From NCBI RefSeq assembly GCF_963665355.1, contig NZ_OY762229.1, positions 806,001 to 870,000 of the forward strand: a stretch of 64,000 nt of DNA, given 5' to 3'. This document shows positions 52,980-63,300 of this stretch, piece after piece. This DNA comes from an uncultured Desulfobacter sp. Its GTDB lineage: Bacteria > Desulfobacterota > Desulfobacteria > Desulfobacterales > Desulfobacteraceae. The position numbers and the translations under genes were made by a program. The stretch's first letter is position 1; each line of letters begins with the position of its first letter. The notes under the pieces were generated by a model. That model was not told the DNA's origin, searched no databases, and saw nothing but the letters and a program-made list of their open reading frames with translations.

Positions 52980-55388
52980 CTAATTTCTAAGGGGCTTCCC
53001 GGTTTTCAGCATGTGGTCGATTCTGGCAACGGTTTTTTCCTCTTTGCAAAAGTCCACAAACGCTTCCCTTTCAAGCTTGAGAATGGCTTCTTCACTGATT
53101 TCACTGCCAACACTGGCATCACCGCCGCTGACGACATAGGCGATGCGTCGGGCCAGAAAGGCATCATATTCACTCATAAATTTGCCGTTGAGCAGATTGA
53201 ACAGCTCGGCATTGACCATGCCCTGGCCGGCATTGCCGATCACTTTAAGCTTCTTTTTCAGCGGGGGAACATATCCGTCATCCACCATCTTAACCACGTC
53301 TTTCCTGGCTTCGCCCACAAGGTTGTCGCGGTTCATGACAATGCGGTCGGCAAGACCCAGAAAGCCGTTATCCCGGGCCTGGGCTGCGGACATGGATACG
53401 GCAGCCATGGCGATTTTCATGAATGCCTGGACAAAAAATTTGGCAAGATCCACCTCTTTCACGGTTTTGCCCGGCAGGGCATCCACATATTTTTTCCACA
53501 GGTTCATACAACCACCGCCGGCAGGCAGCAAACCCACGCCGATTTCAACAAGACCCATGAAAAGCTCTGTGTGTGCAACGATGCGGTCGGCACCTAAACA
53601 GGTTTCGCATCCCCCACCCAAAACCATGCCGTAAGGAGCGGCAACAACGGGAAAGGGTGCGTATTTGGCTCTCTGGATGCCCGCCTGGGCTTTTGCCAGG
53701 AATGCATCAATTTCAGAATATTTTTTATCATGGCACAGCTTGGATACATAGGAGAGATCCGCACCGGCGGAAAAAGCACCGGGCATGCCGCCGGCTTCGT
53801 TGCCGATAACAAGACCGGCACCGTTTTCCTCGACATAATCAAGGGCCTTGCCGATGGAATCGACGATCTCAGCATTGATGGCATTCATCTTGGTGTGAAA
53901 TTCAAGACAGAAAACATCCTCTCCAATATCCACCAGCGATGCAGAGGCATTTTGAAAAACAATTTTATTGTTGCCTTTGGCTGCGGCAATGGAGACCATA
54001 TTTTTTGAAACAGAAACAGCCTTGTATGCGCCGGTGGAAAAGTCATAGAAATAACGGATACCGTTCTCAAATTTGTAAAAAGACTTTACACCCTTGGCCA
54101 GCATTGCCGACACATTGCCCGGCACATCAAGCCCTTCGTTTTTCATTCTTTGAACAGCGTCTTCAACACCGTAGGCATCCCAGGTTTCAAAGGGACCCAT
54201 CTCAAAGTTGTACCCCCATTTCATGGCGTTATCTATTTCAACGATGGTATCGGCAATCTCGGGCACCCGGGCGGCAGCATACTGGAAGGCATTGGCCTGG
54301 CATTTCCAGGCGAATTTGGCGCCTCTGTCATCGCCTTTGAGCACACAAGTTACCTTCTCTTTCAATGTGGCTTTTTTCCTGGCTTCGTCCAGGCAGGGAA
54401 ACGTTGCCCTTTCAAGGTCTTCATATTCAAGGGTGTCAATGTTAAGAACCTTGCGCAGTTTTTTCCACTCCGGGGTCAGCTCTGTCTTGTAGAACCCCCC
54501 ATGGGTTTTGTTGCCCAGCATTTTCTTGCCGACCATGGTGGAGATAAATTCAGGCAGAACCAGCGTGTCGCGCTGCTCGTCTTTTTCGCACAGGTCATAG
54601 GAGTTTTTGGCCACATGGAGCATGGTGTCGATGCCGACCAGATCGCTGGTTTTAAATATGGCTGTTTTGGGGCGGCCCAGGGCCGGGCCGAACAGGGCAT
54701 CCACTTCGGGGATGGTCATTTTGTCTTCACCCATGAACTTGATGCAGGCGCCGATACCCTGGACGCCGATTCTGTTGCCCACAAAGTTCGGGGTATCCTT
54801 GGCCCAGACAATGCCCTTGCCAAGGTTTTTTTCACCAAACCGGGCCATGAAATTCATGACTTCGGGTTTGGTCTCAGCGCCGGGGATAAGTTCGAGCAGG
54901 TGCATGTAGCGAACCGGATTAAAAAAATGGGTACCCATGAAGTGTTCTTTGAATTCCTGGGAAAAGCCTTCGCTCATATCCTTGAGGGGAATCCCGGAGG
55001 TGTTGCTGGTAACAATGGTGCCTTCCTTTCTGACCTTGGCAACCTTTTCGAACAACGCTCTTTTAATTTTGAGATTTTCCACGACCACTTCAACAATCCA
55101 GTCGCATGCCGCAAGTTTTTCAATGTCATCATCCAGGTTTCCCGTACTGATGCGCGAAGCGTCTTTTTTGCTGTAAAACAAAGAGGGATTAGAGGCCAAG
55201 GCCGCATCCATCCCCGCCTTAACAATGCGGTTTCTGGCTGCAGGATCTTTTTTTTCTTCGTCAGTTAAATCAAAAGGAACAATGTCCAGCAGCAGCACGT
55301 CAACACCGGCACCGGCAAGAAGGGCGGCAATTCCGCCACCCATAATTCCGGACCCGATGACTGCCGCTTTTCTGATCTTTCTTACCAT
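52980..55388 (-). CDS. fadN: 3-hydroxyacyl-CoA dehydrogenase / enoyl-CoA hydratase bifunctional enzyme (FadN type)
   Basis: An 802-residue enzyme with the FadN domain order. Residues 1-~320 are NAD-binding 3-hydroxyacyl-CoA dehydrogenase (AAVIGSGIMGGGIAALLAGAG; catalytic HFFNPVRYMHLLE). Then comes its C-terminal domain, with PFETWDAYGVED. Residues ~480-700 are a crotonase fold with FSAGADLSYVSKL and VAAPYGMVLGGGCETCLGADR (oxyanion-hole and catalytic Glu region). It carries out hydration and dehydrogenation in the beta-oxidation spiral. Start: ATG with AGGAG upstream. A TGAATGAATATTCA operator lies just upstream. Confidence 0.95.
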   Translation of the reverse strand: MVRKIRKAAVIGSGIMGGGIAALLAGAGVDVLLLDIVPFDLTDEEKKDPAARNRIVKAGMDAALASNPSLFYSKKDASRISTGNLDDDIEKLAACDWIVEVVVENLKIKRALFEKVAKVRKEGTIVTSNTSGIPLKDMSEGFSQEFKEHFMGTHFFNPVRYMHLLELIPGAETKPEVMNFMARFGEKNLGKGIVWAKDTPNFVGNRIGVQGIGACIKFMGEDKMTIPEVDALFGPALGRPKTAIFKTSDLVGIDTMLHVAKNSYDLCEKDEQRDTLVLPEFISTMVGKKMLGNKTHGGFYKTELTPEWKKLRKVLNIDTLEYEDLERATFPCLDEARKKATLKEKVTCVLKGDDRGAKFAWKCQANAFQYAAARVPEIADTIVEIDNAMKWGYNFEMGPFETWDAYGVEDAVQRMKNEGLDVPGNVSAMLAKGVKSFYKFENGIRYFYDFSTGAYKAVSVSKNMVSIAAAKGNNKIVFQNASASLVDIGEDVFCLEFHTKMNAINAEIVDSIGKALDYVEENGAGLVIGNEAGGMPGAFSAGADLSYVSKLCHDKKYSEIDAFLAKAQAGIQRAKYAPFPVVAAPYGMVLGGGCETCLGADRIVAHTELFMGLVEIGVGLLPAGGGCMNLWKKYVDALPGKTVKEVDLAKFFVQAFMKIAMAAVSMSAAQARDNGFLGLADRIVMNRDNLVGEARKDVVKMVDDGYVPPLKKKLKVIGNAGQGMVNAELFNLLNGKFMSEYDAFLARRIAYVVSGGDASVGSEISEEAILKLEREAFVDFCKEEKTVARIDHMLKTGKPLRN

Positions 55389-55420
55389 AATTTTCTCCTC
55401 AAGTTGGGGTATCCGATTGT

Positions 55421-55436
55421 CTGAATGAATATTCAG
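55421..55436. promoter_or_regulatory. 6-4-6 palindromic operator before fadN
   Basis: CTGAAT-gaat-ATTCAG is a perfect inverted repeat 33-48 bp upstream of the fadN start. Its core TGAATGAATATTCA is similar to the half of the TGAATGA...TCATTCA operators bound by TetR-type FadR repressors in Gram-positive bacteria (from memory). A fatty-acyl-CoA-responsive repressor is therefore a good candidate. Confidence 0.6.
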
Positions 55437-55627
55437 TTTTGTTTACCTAAACAGGTATGGATTGTCAAGAAAAAATATTTTTCATGCACTCCGCTATATT
55501 TTGTTTGAATTTCATTTTATTTCAAAATGTTATATGTATTTATCATTGAATATCTTCTACCGATATCACCAGTGACAAAAACAGTATTTATCGTGAATTA
55601 TCATTCATGAATTAATAACAAATCAGC

Positions 55628-55672
55628 TTGTAAAACAGATACGGGTCTGATAATTTAGACCTGTTTTTACAA
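55628..55672 (+). promoter_or_regulatory. Long hairpin in the leader of the gene at 55701
   Basis: TTGTAAAACAG (55628-55638) pairs with CTGTTTTTACAA (55661-55672), with one extra T. Inside, GTCT (55645-55648) pairs with AGAC (55657-55660). It ends 29 bp before the start codon. It could be a leader attenuator or a terminator of upstream transcription. The rest of 55389-55700 is AT-rich with no gene. Confidence 0.45.
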
Positions 55673-55700
55673 AAGATATTATTATTTTTTAAGAGAGTCA

Positions 55701-56741
55701 ATGCACCGTTTAAATGCAAAGCTACATCCTGATTCATCCCTGAACCCCGACTCAGTTGTTCGTATGATTTCCCGTCTTCAAAGAGACAATGGCGACATCC
55801 CCTGGCATACGGGAGGGAAAACCGATCCCTGGGATCTTGTGGAATCCGTTATGGGCCTGAATATAGGCGGGTTTCATGACCAGGCCATGACGGCCCTGGA
55901 GTGGCTGGCCGCCCTTCAGAATGAAAACGGATCCTGGTATTCATCCTATATCGACTCTGTTCCCGAGGACCGGACTACCGAAAGCCACATGGCCTGTTAT
56001 CTGGCCGTGGGGCTGTTTCATCAGTTCCTGATAAAAGAGGATAAGGCTGATCTGCAGAAATTCTGGACAGCCATGTCAAAGGGTATCGGGTTTGCTTTGG
56101 ATCTCCAGGCAGCCACAGGAGAGATTTACTGGGCAAAAAGCCCCGAAGGCAAGATTGATCCCATGTCTCTTCTGTCAGGCAGCTCGTCCATATTCATGAG
56201 CCTGAAATGCGCCCTGGCCATTGCAAATATTCTCGGCCACGAGCGTCCGGAATGGGAGAGTGCATATATACGCCTTGGCAGATCCATCAACGAAAATATT
56301 TTTACGTATAACGTGTCCAAGTCCAGATTTTCCATGTACTGGTTTTACCCGATCCTGTCCGGGGCATTGCAGGGAAACCGGGCAAAGGCACGCATTGACA
56401 GATCCTGGCATAAATATGTCATAGAGGGCCAGGGATGCCGCTGTGTGTCCGACCAACCCTGGGTTACCATTGCCGAAACCTCGGAACTGGTCCTTGCTCT
56501 TCAGGCCATGGGACGACGGCAAAAGGCCGGGATCGTTTTTTCCTGGATCCACAACCGGGTGTTTGAAGACCAAACCTTCTGGTGCGGCTATACCTACCCG
56601 GATATGGTGGTCTGGCCCGAGGAAAAAATATCCTGGACCAATGCTGTGGTTTTGATGGCCGCCGATGCCCTGTACAATCTTACGCCCGGAGCCCGGTTGT
56701 TTAATCATGATGCATGGAACGGCTGTAAATTTAAATATTGA
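55701..56741 (+). CDS. Terpene-cyclase-fold (squalene/prenyltransferase-like) protein
   Basis: A 346-residue alpha/alpha-barrel protein, with repeated QW-like helix motifs such as LQRDNGDIPWHTGG, LAALQNENGSWYS and WTAMSKGIGFALDLQ. It resembles the prenyltransferase/squalene oxidase repeat family by pattern. It has no DXDD motif of squalene cyclases and no DDxxD of type I synthases, so cyclisation cannot be claimed. AAGAGAG precedes the ATG. It lies 15 bp upstream of the acyltransferase, so they are probably one operon. It may modify or bind a sugar or lipid in cell-envelope assembly. Unknown substrate. Confidence 0.65.
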   Translation: MHRLNAKLHPDSSLNPDSVVRMISRLQRDNGDIPWHTGGKTDPWDLVESVMGLNIGGFHDQAMTALEWLAALQNENGSWYSSYIDSVPEDRTTESHMACYLAVGLFHQFLIKEDKADLQKFWTAMSKGIGFALDLQAATGEIYWAKSPEGKIDPMSLLSGSSSIFMSLKCALAIANILGHERPEWESAYIRLGRSINENIFTYNVSKSRFSMYWFYPILSGALQGNRAKARIDRSWHKYVIEGQGCRCVSDQPWVTIAETSELVLALQAMGRRQKAGIVFSWIHNRVFEDQTFWCGYTYPDMVVWPEEKISWTNAVVLMAADALYNLTPGARLFNHDAWNGCKFKY

Positions 56742-56756
56742 ACTTCGGTATCAACG

Positions 56757-57482
56757 ATGATTCGGGACAAACGCCCATATTATATCAAACAGGCCTGGTA
56801 CCGGTTTCAAAATTTTTATGTCCGCCGCTATCTTGCTCCCCAGCTTAGCGCCCTGGGCCCCCATCCCTATATAATCAAACCCTGGTATATTGAATTGTTC
56901 GGCGGCCCCATCTGCATCGGCAGCCATGTGACGCTGCTGGGATGTACGGATAAAAGAACCCGGCTGACGGTGTGGTCTGAAAGAAAGGACATTGACGGTA
57001 TCCGTATCGGGGACCATGTTCTTATCTCTCCGGGCGTACGGATTTCCGCGGCCAATTCCATTCGCATTGCAGACTCCTGCATGCTGGCCAGCCACACCTA
57101 CATTACGGATTCAGACTGGCACGGTATTTACGACAGGTCGTTGCCGCCGCGAACCCGGTCAAAAGTGGTCCTGGAAGAAAATGTGTGGATCGGAGATTCC
57201 GCCATTGTGTGCAAAGGCGTAACAATAGGTAAAAATACCATTATCGGAGCAGGCGCCGTCGTCACCTGCGATATTCCTGCCAATGTTGTGGCCGCAGGCA
57301 ACCCGGCCAGGGTAATCCGGGAACTTGATCCGGCCCGGGAAATCATCACCCGCAAAGACCGGTACGGGGATACGGAGAAAATGACAAAGGTACTGGAAAC
57401 GGCTGAAAAGAATTGCCTTGAAGGAAATACGCTTTCCGGATGGATTCGCAGTCTTATCGCCCCCGGCAGGGAGCAACCTTAA
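56757..57482 (+). CDS. Left-handed beta-helix acyltransferase (hexapeptide repeat)
   Basis: A 241-residue hexapeptide-repeat acyltransferase of the WbbJ/LbH type. Repeats run from ICIGSHVTLLG through IRIGDHVLISPGVRISA and VWIGDSAIVCKGVTIGKNTIIGAGAVV (read in separate units), and the conserved His is in ASHTYITDSDWHG. It ends in NPARVIRELD. It transfers an acetyl or other acyl group to a sugar-like acceptor. The pair with the cyclase-fold protein suggests envelope glycan decoration. It ends 4 bp into the convergent histidine kinase. Confidence 0.88.
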   Translation: MIRDKRPYYIKQAWYRFQNFYVRRYLAPQLSALGPHPYIIKPWYIELFGGPICIGSHVTLLGCTDKRTRLTVWSERKDIDGIRIGDHVLISPGVRISAANSIRIADSCMLASHTYITDSDWHGIYDRSLPPRTRSKVVLEENVWIGDSAIVCKGVTIGKNTIIGAGAVVTCDIPANVVAAGNPARVIRELDPAREIITRKDRYGDTEKMTKVLETAEKNCLEGNTLSGWIRSLIAPGREQP

Positions 57483-60193
57483 AACGGTTTATCTATTCGA
57501 TCAATGGTCTTAATAAAACGTTCAATATAAATCTGAATCTTTGTAATATCAAAGGCTTTAGACAACTGGAGAAGCTCTGTTCCAAATATTTTGAACCCTT
57601 CGATCCCAAAGGCGTTTCCCTGCTCCGTAATCCTTTCAGCAAACCGCTGGATGTCTGATATTTTTATGGCTTCGCGGGTTTGCGGAATATAGGGGGTAAT
57701 ATCCCTGGGCAATATGTCCAGAAAATCAGAAGGCAGACCGTCCCGGTCCAGGATGTCCAGAAGGCTTAACGCAGAAGATCTCCCGGTTGAATCCGTGGTG
57801 TCACACGCCATGCTGATGAACTGCTTTAAAACCGCCATCAGGCTGTCAATGGCAATGGGCTTGGCAATGCTGCAGGCAAATCCTCTGGATTCAAGTTCAT
57901 CCTTGGGCCACATTGTCATGCCGGCAGTCATAAGACATATGGGAATCTGGGCAACGTCCTGGTCTGCCTTCAAACGTGCTGCGGTTTCCATGCCGTTGAT
58001 GTCAGGCATTTTCAAATCCAGGAAGATCAGGACAGGTTTCTGGGCACTGGCATACTCAATGGCCTGGAGGCCGCTTGCCGCTTCAATGACTTCAAGGTTG
58101 ACTTTTTCCAGAAATTCCCTGAGCATGAACCGGATATCCCGATGGTCATCCACGATAAGAACCCTATCTTTGGCGAACTGCATGCCGGCCAGAGCTGATT
58201 TGCTTGCGATCGCAGGTGCGGGTATGGCCGTGTGATATCGTTCGACGCCCGGCAGGAAAATGGTAAAGACACTGCCCTGATCCGGCCTGCTGGACACGGA
58301 AAGTTTTCCGCCCATAAGCACAATAAGTTGTTTGCAGATGGCCAGTCCCAACCCGGTGCCGCCAAATTTTCGGCTGGTTCCGGCCGATGCCTGTTCAAAC
58401 GCTTCAAATATTTTATCCTGCTGGGTTTCGCAGATACCAATGCCTGTGTCTGCCACCTTGATCATAAGATCCACATATTTTTCGGCATTTTCCTGGCTGG
58501 TGCGCATTTCCGCCCCAAGTGTGATAGTGCCGGATTCGGTGAATTTCAAGGCATTGCCCACCAGATTGGTAATGACCTGGCGCAAACGCATTTCGTCCAG
58601 GTTCAGTGCGCCTTTGCCATTTTCAGGCAGTTCAATGAGAAAGTTCAGATTTTTTACATCCAGTTCCACCTTGAACATGTGGTGTATTTCATCAAAAAGA
58701 GATTGCAGAAGCACAGGTCCCCGGTTGATTTCAAGTTTGCCTGCCTCCATTTTAGACAGGTCAAGTATATCGTTGATCAGGCCGGAAAGGTTTTTCGCAG
58801 CTGTATTGATGGCTGAAAGGTAGCTGATCTGCTGTTCCTCACTGATCATTGTCTCCAAAAGCTCACTGAAACCAAGAATCGCGTTCAAAGGTGTTCGGAT
58901 TTCATGGCTGACATTGGCCAGAAATTCATTTTTTGCCCGGCTGGCCTGTTCCAGTTCTTTCTCCTTTTGTCTGCGTATCTGGATTTCATTGTTCAGGGCC
59001 TGGTTGGCCGCCTGCAGATCCATGGTACGCTCTTTTACCCGGCTTTCCAATTCCTGGTGGGATAACTTCAGAGCCTGTTCAGCCTGTTTACGTGCGGTGA
59101 TATCCCTTAAATTGACAACCATTCCCTTGATGGTGGGGTGATCCATGAGATTTTTAGAGATACATTCAATAATGCACCAATAATTGGCCGCGTGTCTGAA
59201 GCGAACGGTTGTCGGGTGTGCCTGGATTAAAGAGGCCACCCGAAGATTGAATCTTTCGGTTGCGTCCTCTTTTTCCAGGGGATGTATAAAATCCTGGGCA
59301 CGACAACCCAGAAGTGCTTTGGGGGGATATCCCAGAATCCGGAATGTGGACGGGCTGACATACCGGAAAACCCCTTCCCGGTCAAGGATACAGATCATAT
59401 CGTTGGCGTTTTCAATTAATGCCCTGAAATGCTCTTCATTCTGTTTTAATGCCGCCAGACTGTCCTGGAGTCTGAATGCCATCCGGTTGAACTCTTTTGC
59501 CAGAAGCCCGAATTCATCATCGGACTGAATATCGATTCGGGTGTCAAGATTACCCTTGCCAAAGGCCTGGGTACCTGAAAGAAGAACTTTGAGCGGACGG
59601 ATCAGGCGCATGGTTGAAAAAAACAACACCATGGAGAGAATGATGGCGGCACTAATAAACAAGACATATAGATAGGGCTGAACCCGATTGATGGCACCGT
59701 ACACCTCATCCATGGGGGCCGCTGCCAGAACATACCACTCCCAGGGCGTAAAATACCCAAATCGCACAAGCAGTTGCTCTCCGGAAAGGTTGATAATCGT
59801 TCTTCCCCCCTGATCTGCCAGGGAAGAGAACCATTTTTCATGTCCCATACCCGTATCATGAAGATTTTTATCGGGATGAAAGATGATGGTACCACTGGGA
59901 TTCATTATAAAAATAAAACCGTTATTCCCGATTGTGATGTTCCGGATACGGGTGTACGCGTTCTGTTTTGCTTTGGCAACACGTGCAGGATCATTTTTCA
60001 GGCTGTAATCACGAACATTTTTTTCCTGTTCGCGGATGACATCCATGGCCTGATCCAGTCGTGTGGAGAGCCAGACGTCTCCAAGATCAAGAAGGGCTGA
60101 ACGTGAAAAATGATAGGTGACCGCGATGGATGCTCCCAGAAAGAAGAAAACAAGCGGAAGGGTGGGAAGCAGAATCCTGGTGTAGGTTTTCAT
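57479..60193 (-). CDS. Hybrid histidine kinase with Cache, HAMP, PAS and receiver
   Basis: A 904-residue kinase. It has a first helix (ILLPTLPLVFFFLGASIAV), a periplasmic Cache domain to ~170, and a second helix (YVLFISAAIILSMVLFF). HAMP follows (~190-250), then a PAS domain (FRALIENANDMICILDREGVFR) with a PAC tail, a coiled linker, and HisKA with LANVSHEIRTPLNAIL. HATPase has NLVGNALKFTESG, DTGIGI and GTGLGLAI. A receiver (ILIVDDHRDIRF-like VLIVDDHRDIRFML; phospho-Asp in LIFLDLKMPDING) follows, and a ~90-residue helical tail. The tail may be an Hpt-like domain, but the phosphoacceptor His is not evident. Confidence 0.92.
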   Translation of the reverse strand: MKTYTRILLPTLPLVFFFLGASIAVTYHFSRSALLDLGDVWLSTRLDQAMDVIREQEKNVRDYSLKNDPARVAKAKQNAYTRIRNITIGNNGFIFIMNPSGTIIFHPDKNLHDTGMGHEKWFSSLADQGGRTIINLSGEQLLVRFGYFTPWEWYVLAAAPMDEVYGAINRVQPYLYVLFISAAIILSMVLFFSTMRLIRPLKVLLSGTQAFGKGNLDTRIDIQSDDEFGLLAKEFNRMAFRLQDSLAALKQNEEHFRALIENANDMICILDREGVFRYVSPSTFRILGYPPKALLGCRAQDFIHPLEKEDATERFNLRVASLIQAHPTTVRFRHAANYWCIIECISKNLMDHPTIKGMVVNLRDITARKQAEQALKLSHQELESRVKERTMDLQAANQALNNEIQIRRQKEKELEQASRAKNEFLANVSHEIRTPLNAILGFSELLETMISEEQQISYLSAINTAAKNLSGLINDILDLSKMEAGKLEINRGPVLLQSLFDEIHHMFKVELDVKNLNFLIELPENGKGALNLDEMRLRQVITNLVGNALKFTESGTITLGAEMRTSQENAEKYVDLMIKVADTGIGICETQQDKIFEAFEQASAGTSRKFGGTGLGLAICKQLIVLMGGKLSVSSRPDQGSVFTIFLPGVERYHTAIPAPAIASKSALAGMQFAKDRVLIVDDHRDIRFMLREFLEKVNLEVIEAASGLQAIEYASAQKPVLIFLDLKMPDINGMETAARLKADQDVAQIPICLMTAGMTMWPKDELESRGFACSIAKPIAIDSLMAVLKQFISMACDTTDSTGRSSALSLLDILDRDGLPSDFLDILPRDITPYIPQTREAIKISDIQRFAERITEQGNAFGIEGFKIFGTELLQLSKAFDITKIQIYIERFIKTIDRIDKPF

Positions 60194-60364
60194 GTCAGGG
60201 TTGTTACAAGCGTATCAGCAAACCGCCTGGATTTGAATTTAAAATATGACATTTTTCCTGTTCCCTTTGTGATATCTGCCTATAAAATAATTATGTTACT
60301 ATACACAAAAGGAACAGAAAAATAAATTTACTTCCTGTGAAATCCGTTGTCCGTAAAGCCGCCT

Positions 60365-63300
60365 CTATTCTTCCCGTCCGGGATCTGTTCCAGGGTCAGA
60401 GCCAGCCTGTTCCCCGGCCACGCCGGAAAACGGTGTCCAGTGGCTTTGCTGACGGGATTGGGGTTTAGGCTTGCGCAGTTGCAATTTGGACCACAGGTTG
60501 GGTGTACAAAATCGGGCCCATCCCCATTTCAGAATATTGATCAGCCAGAATGAGACCCAAAGCGCCCAGGCCAGCATGGCAACCCGGTAGGACCACATGG
60601 GAATGGACACCATCCAGGTCCGGGGCAGTACGGGTCCGGACACATCATGGTACCAGCGCAGCAGATGGGCACTGGAACCATTGCCCCGGATGTTCATGTC
60701 CGGATGGCCTAAAAGTCCGTTGGAGATGCTGAAAACCAGGCATGCCCCCGAGACCAGGGTCAGTGCCACGATGCCCAGCTGTATCAGGTTAAACTTCATA
60801 CCGGTGAACTCATCGGCTCTGGGGCGCAGATCCAGGGCAATCAGCCAGCCCGCCACAACAATGGCGGCGGCCGGATGACTCATGGTGATGCCGATGAACA
60901 GAAGAAACCACTGGAACAGATTCAAGGGCGTTAAGCCGGTTCGCGACAGAATAAAGGCAATGATCAGGATCACGATCAGTTCGGACCAGAACAGCACGGC
61001 CGGACCCAGGGCCGGTTCCCCGCCCAGAAACAGCGGCCATCTGCTGCTGCCGGGTTTTATGTCCACACAGGTGTTGGCACTGTCCATACCCAAATCCACG
61101 GCTGGTGTTTTGTAAAAGGGGGTAATACCGCCGGCAGAGACCCATTGAAGCGAAATTTCCTGGTGTCCGGGAACAATGGGCAGGGTCACCTGGTTCTGAT
61201 CCTGCCGGATGGGTCTTATACGGCCTTGAATTTTCACCTCCTGGAGCCTTCCGTCCTTTGGCAGAAAAATGGTGTGACGTCCCCCCTGACTGCTGTTGAT
61301 GGCAATATCCAGCTGGGCCGTGGTGGCTGCCCGGCCCGGCGAAAGGGTCAAAAGGCTTTTTTCAATGGTCATTGTCTGCCCCTCAATGCCCGGAGGCCTT
61401 GTCACCGTGAGAGTCAGAGCCTCCCCGGGCCAGGGGTGCCAGGTGGGATACCACCGGGTGCCGGTTTTATGAAAGATCACAGGGGTTCCCTGGTACTCCA
61501 TATGGAAAACAGGGCTGACATCCACCTTCCATATTTCGGTCCACTCCAGAGTTTCGGCGTGTTTTAACTCTATTTTATCCGAAGGCGCCAGAAATGATTC
61601 CCAGGAAAGGGTTTTCTGGCCGGACTGAAAATTAACCTTTGCCGTATTACCCTCGACCCGGATGCCTTCGGTGGTGATGGATTCACCGGGAAGCAAAGGT
61701 ATGTCAAGGACCATGCCTGACGTTGATTCTCCTTCACGGATGACCTGGGTATTGACTTTCCACACAAGTCCGATCAGCACAGTCCGTTCAACCCTGGCAA
61801 AGACCGGCAGGACGCCTGTTTCCAGCACCTGCTGCTCTTTATCATCTGTCCGTGCGTTTCGTTTAAACTGAAGCTGGGCATCAAAGCTGCCGTCGGAATG
61901 ACTGCCGTCCACTGTCCAGCCGTCCATGGCAATATCCAGATGGCGGGGTTTTAAGGGAAACAAGAGCTGAAAACTGCTTTGCTGTCGTATGGGACCTTCA
62001 AGGTCGATTTTATGGATGCCTTTGGGGACCATCACCCAGAATTGCCCCTCTTTTTTGAAAAGACCGGCAGCGGTCCGGCTGTCCACCTGCACCTGTGACG
62101 GCAGCCACTGGCCGGCATTTCCGGGGATGGGAATCGCCGTGTCAATGGCAGCATGAACCTGCATGCCGACCTTCATCGCATCCATTGTCAAATCAATGGA
62201 TGCCAGGGGCAGATTTGCACAGCTGTTAAAACAAATATCCTTTTCAAGCAGCCGTTTTTCCAATTCGTCCAGCATCTCCCGGGGCGGAAATTGGGCTGCC
62301 TGGGACAATGACGGCATAAGGCACAGCACAAGTGCAAAAAAAGCGGGAAGCATTTGTCTCATGCCGATTTCACTATCCTTTTTAACACCGCCCTTACCAA
62401 TGCCCAGCATGCCGGCGGCTAAAAGTACCACAAGGCCCACCCGCAAAAATGCCAGCACCAGGTTGACTTTTGGCCCGATCAGAAAAAAAACCATGGACTG
62501 GTCTTTACCCACAGGGCCGGACCAGGAAAAACGGATGGTATTATATGCCGGCCACAGGGGCATGCCCGGGCCTGTCTGGGTCCGGGCTTTGGGGTCATAC
62601 TGCATGACTTGGGCGGAACTGGCCACTGGTGCCGGAACCTGGGCGCTGTCCATGTACATGGCCTTGGCCCTGGTGCCCAAAAGTCTTTTTGGGGTTGGTG
62701 GGGCCTGTTGTTCCGCCTGTATCCTGGCCTGGTTCTGGACATTGTCCTCCGTCATTCCGACCAGAGACAGAGACCGGGATTCAGACCGGATTACGGTATT
62801 TGAGGTATCGGTCCATGTGCTGGCCAGTTCCGGGTATATGCCGATGCGGAGGGTCTGGATGGCAAATGGAATCACTATGGCGGCAAAGCCGATCAGCGCC
62901 ACACCCTGGCAAAACTTGAAAAAATTACGCAACCGGCCCGGGGGCAGGTGTTTGAGCAAGGTGAACCCCACCAGAAGAACCAGCCAGATATATTTGGGGG
63001 CCTGGGATTCGTGAAAGATCAGCACCAGGGTGACAAAGGCCAGGAGGGCTAAGGGTTTTGAGTAAACCCGGGACAGGGCAATGGTAAAAATAAGGACCAC
63101 GAAAAAATCAAGCAATGTCCATTTGCCCACCCAGGTGCCGGGGATAAAATCCACCCCCCGGGCATTTATCAGGGTCCAGCCCGCAGGTAAATTCAAGGTA
63201 CCTTTTACGTCATTGAAATCATGGTCCCAGCCCGTTGCCGGCACATTGGAAATCCCGTTTTCAAAGGTGGCATCTGCCACAATATTTATCTGGCCGTTTC

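Noticed and set aside
52326-55268. Long plus-strand frames opposite the fadA and fadN genes
   Set aside because: Both minus-strand genes are intact, with active-site motifs, and the antisense products look like low-complexity shadows.
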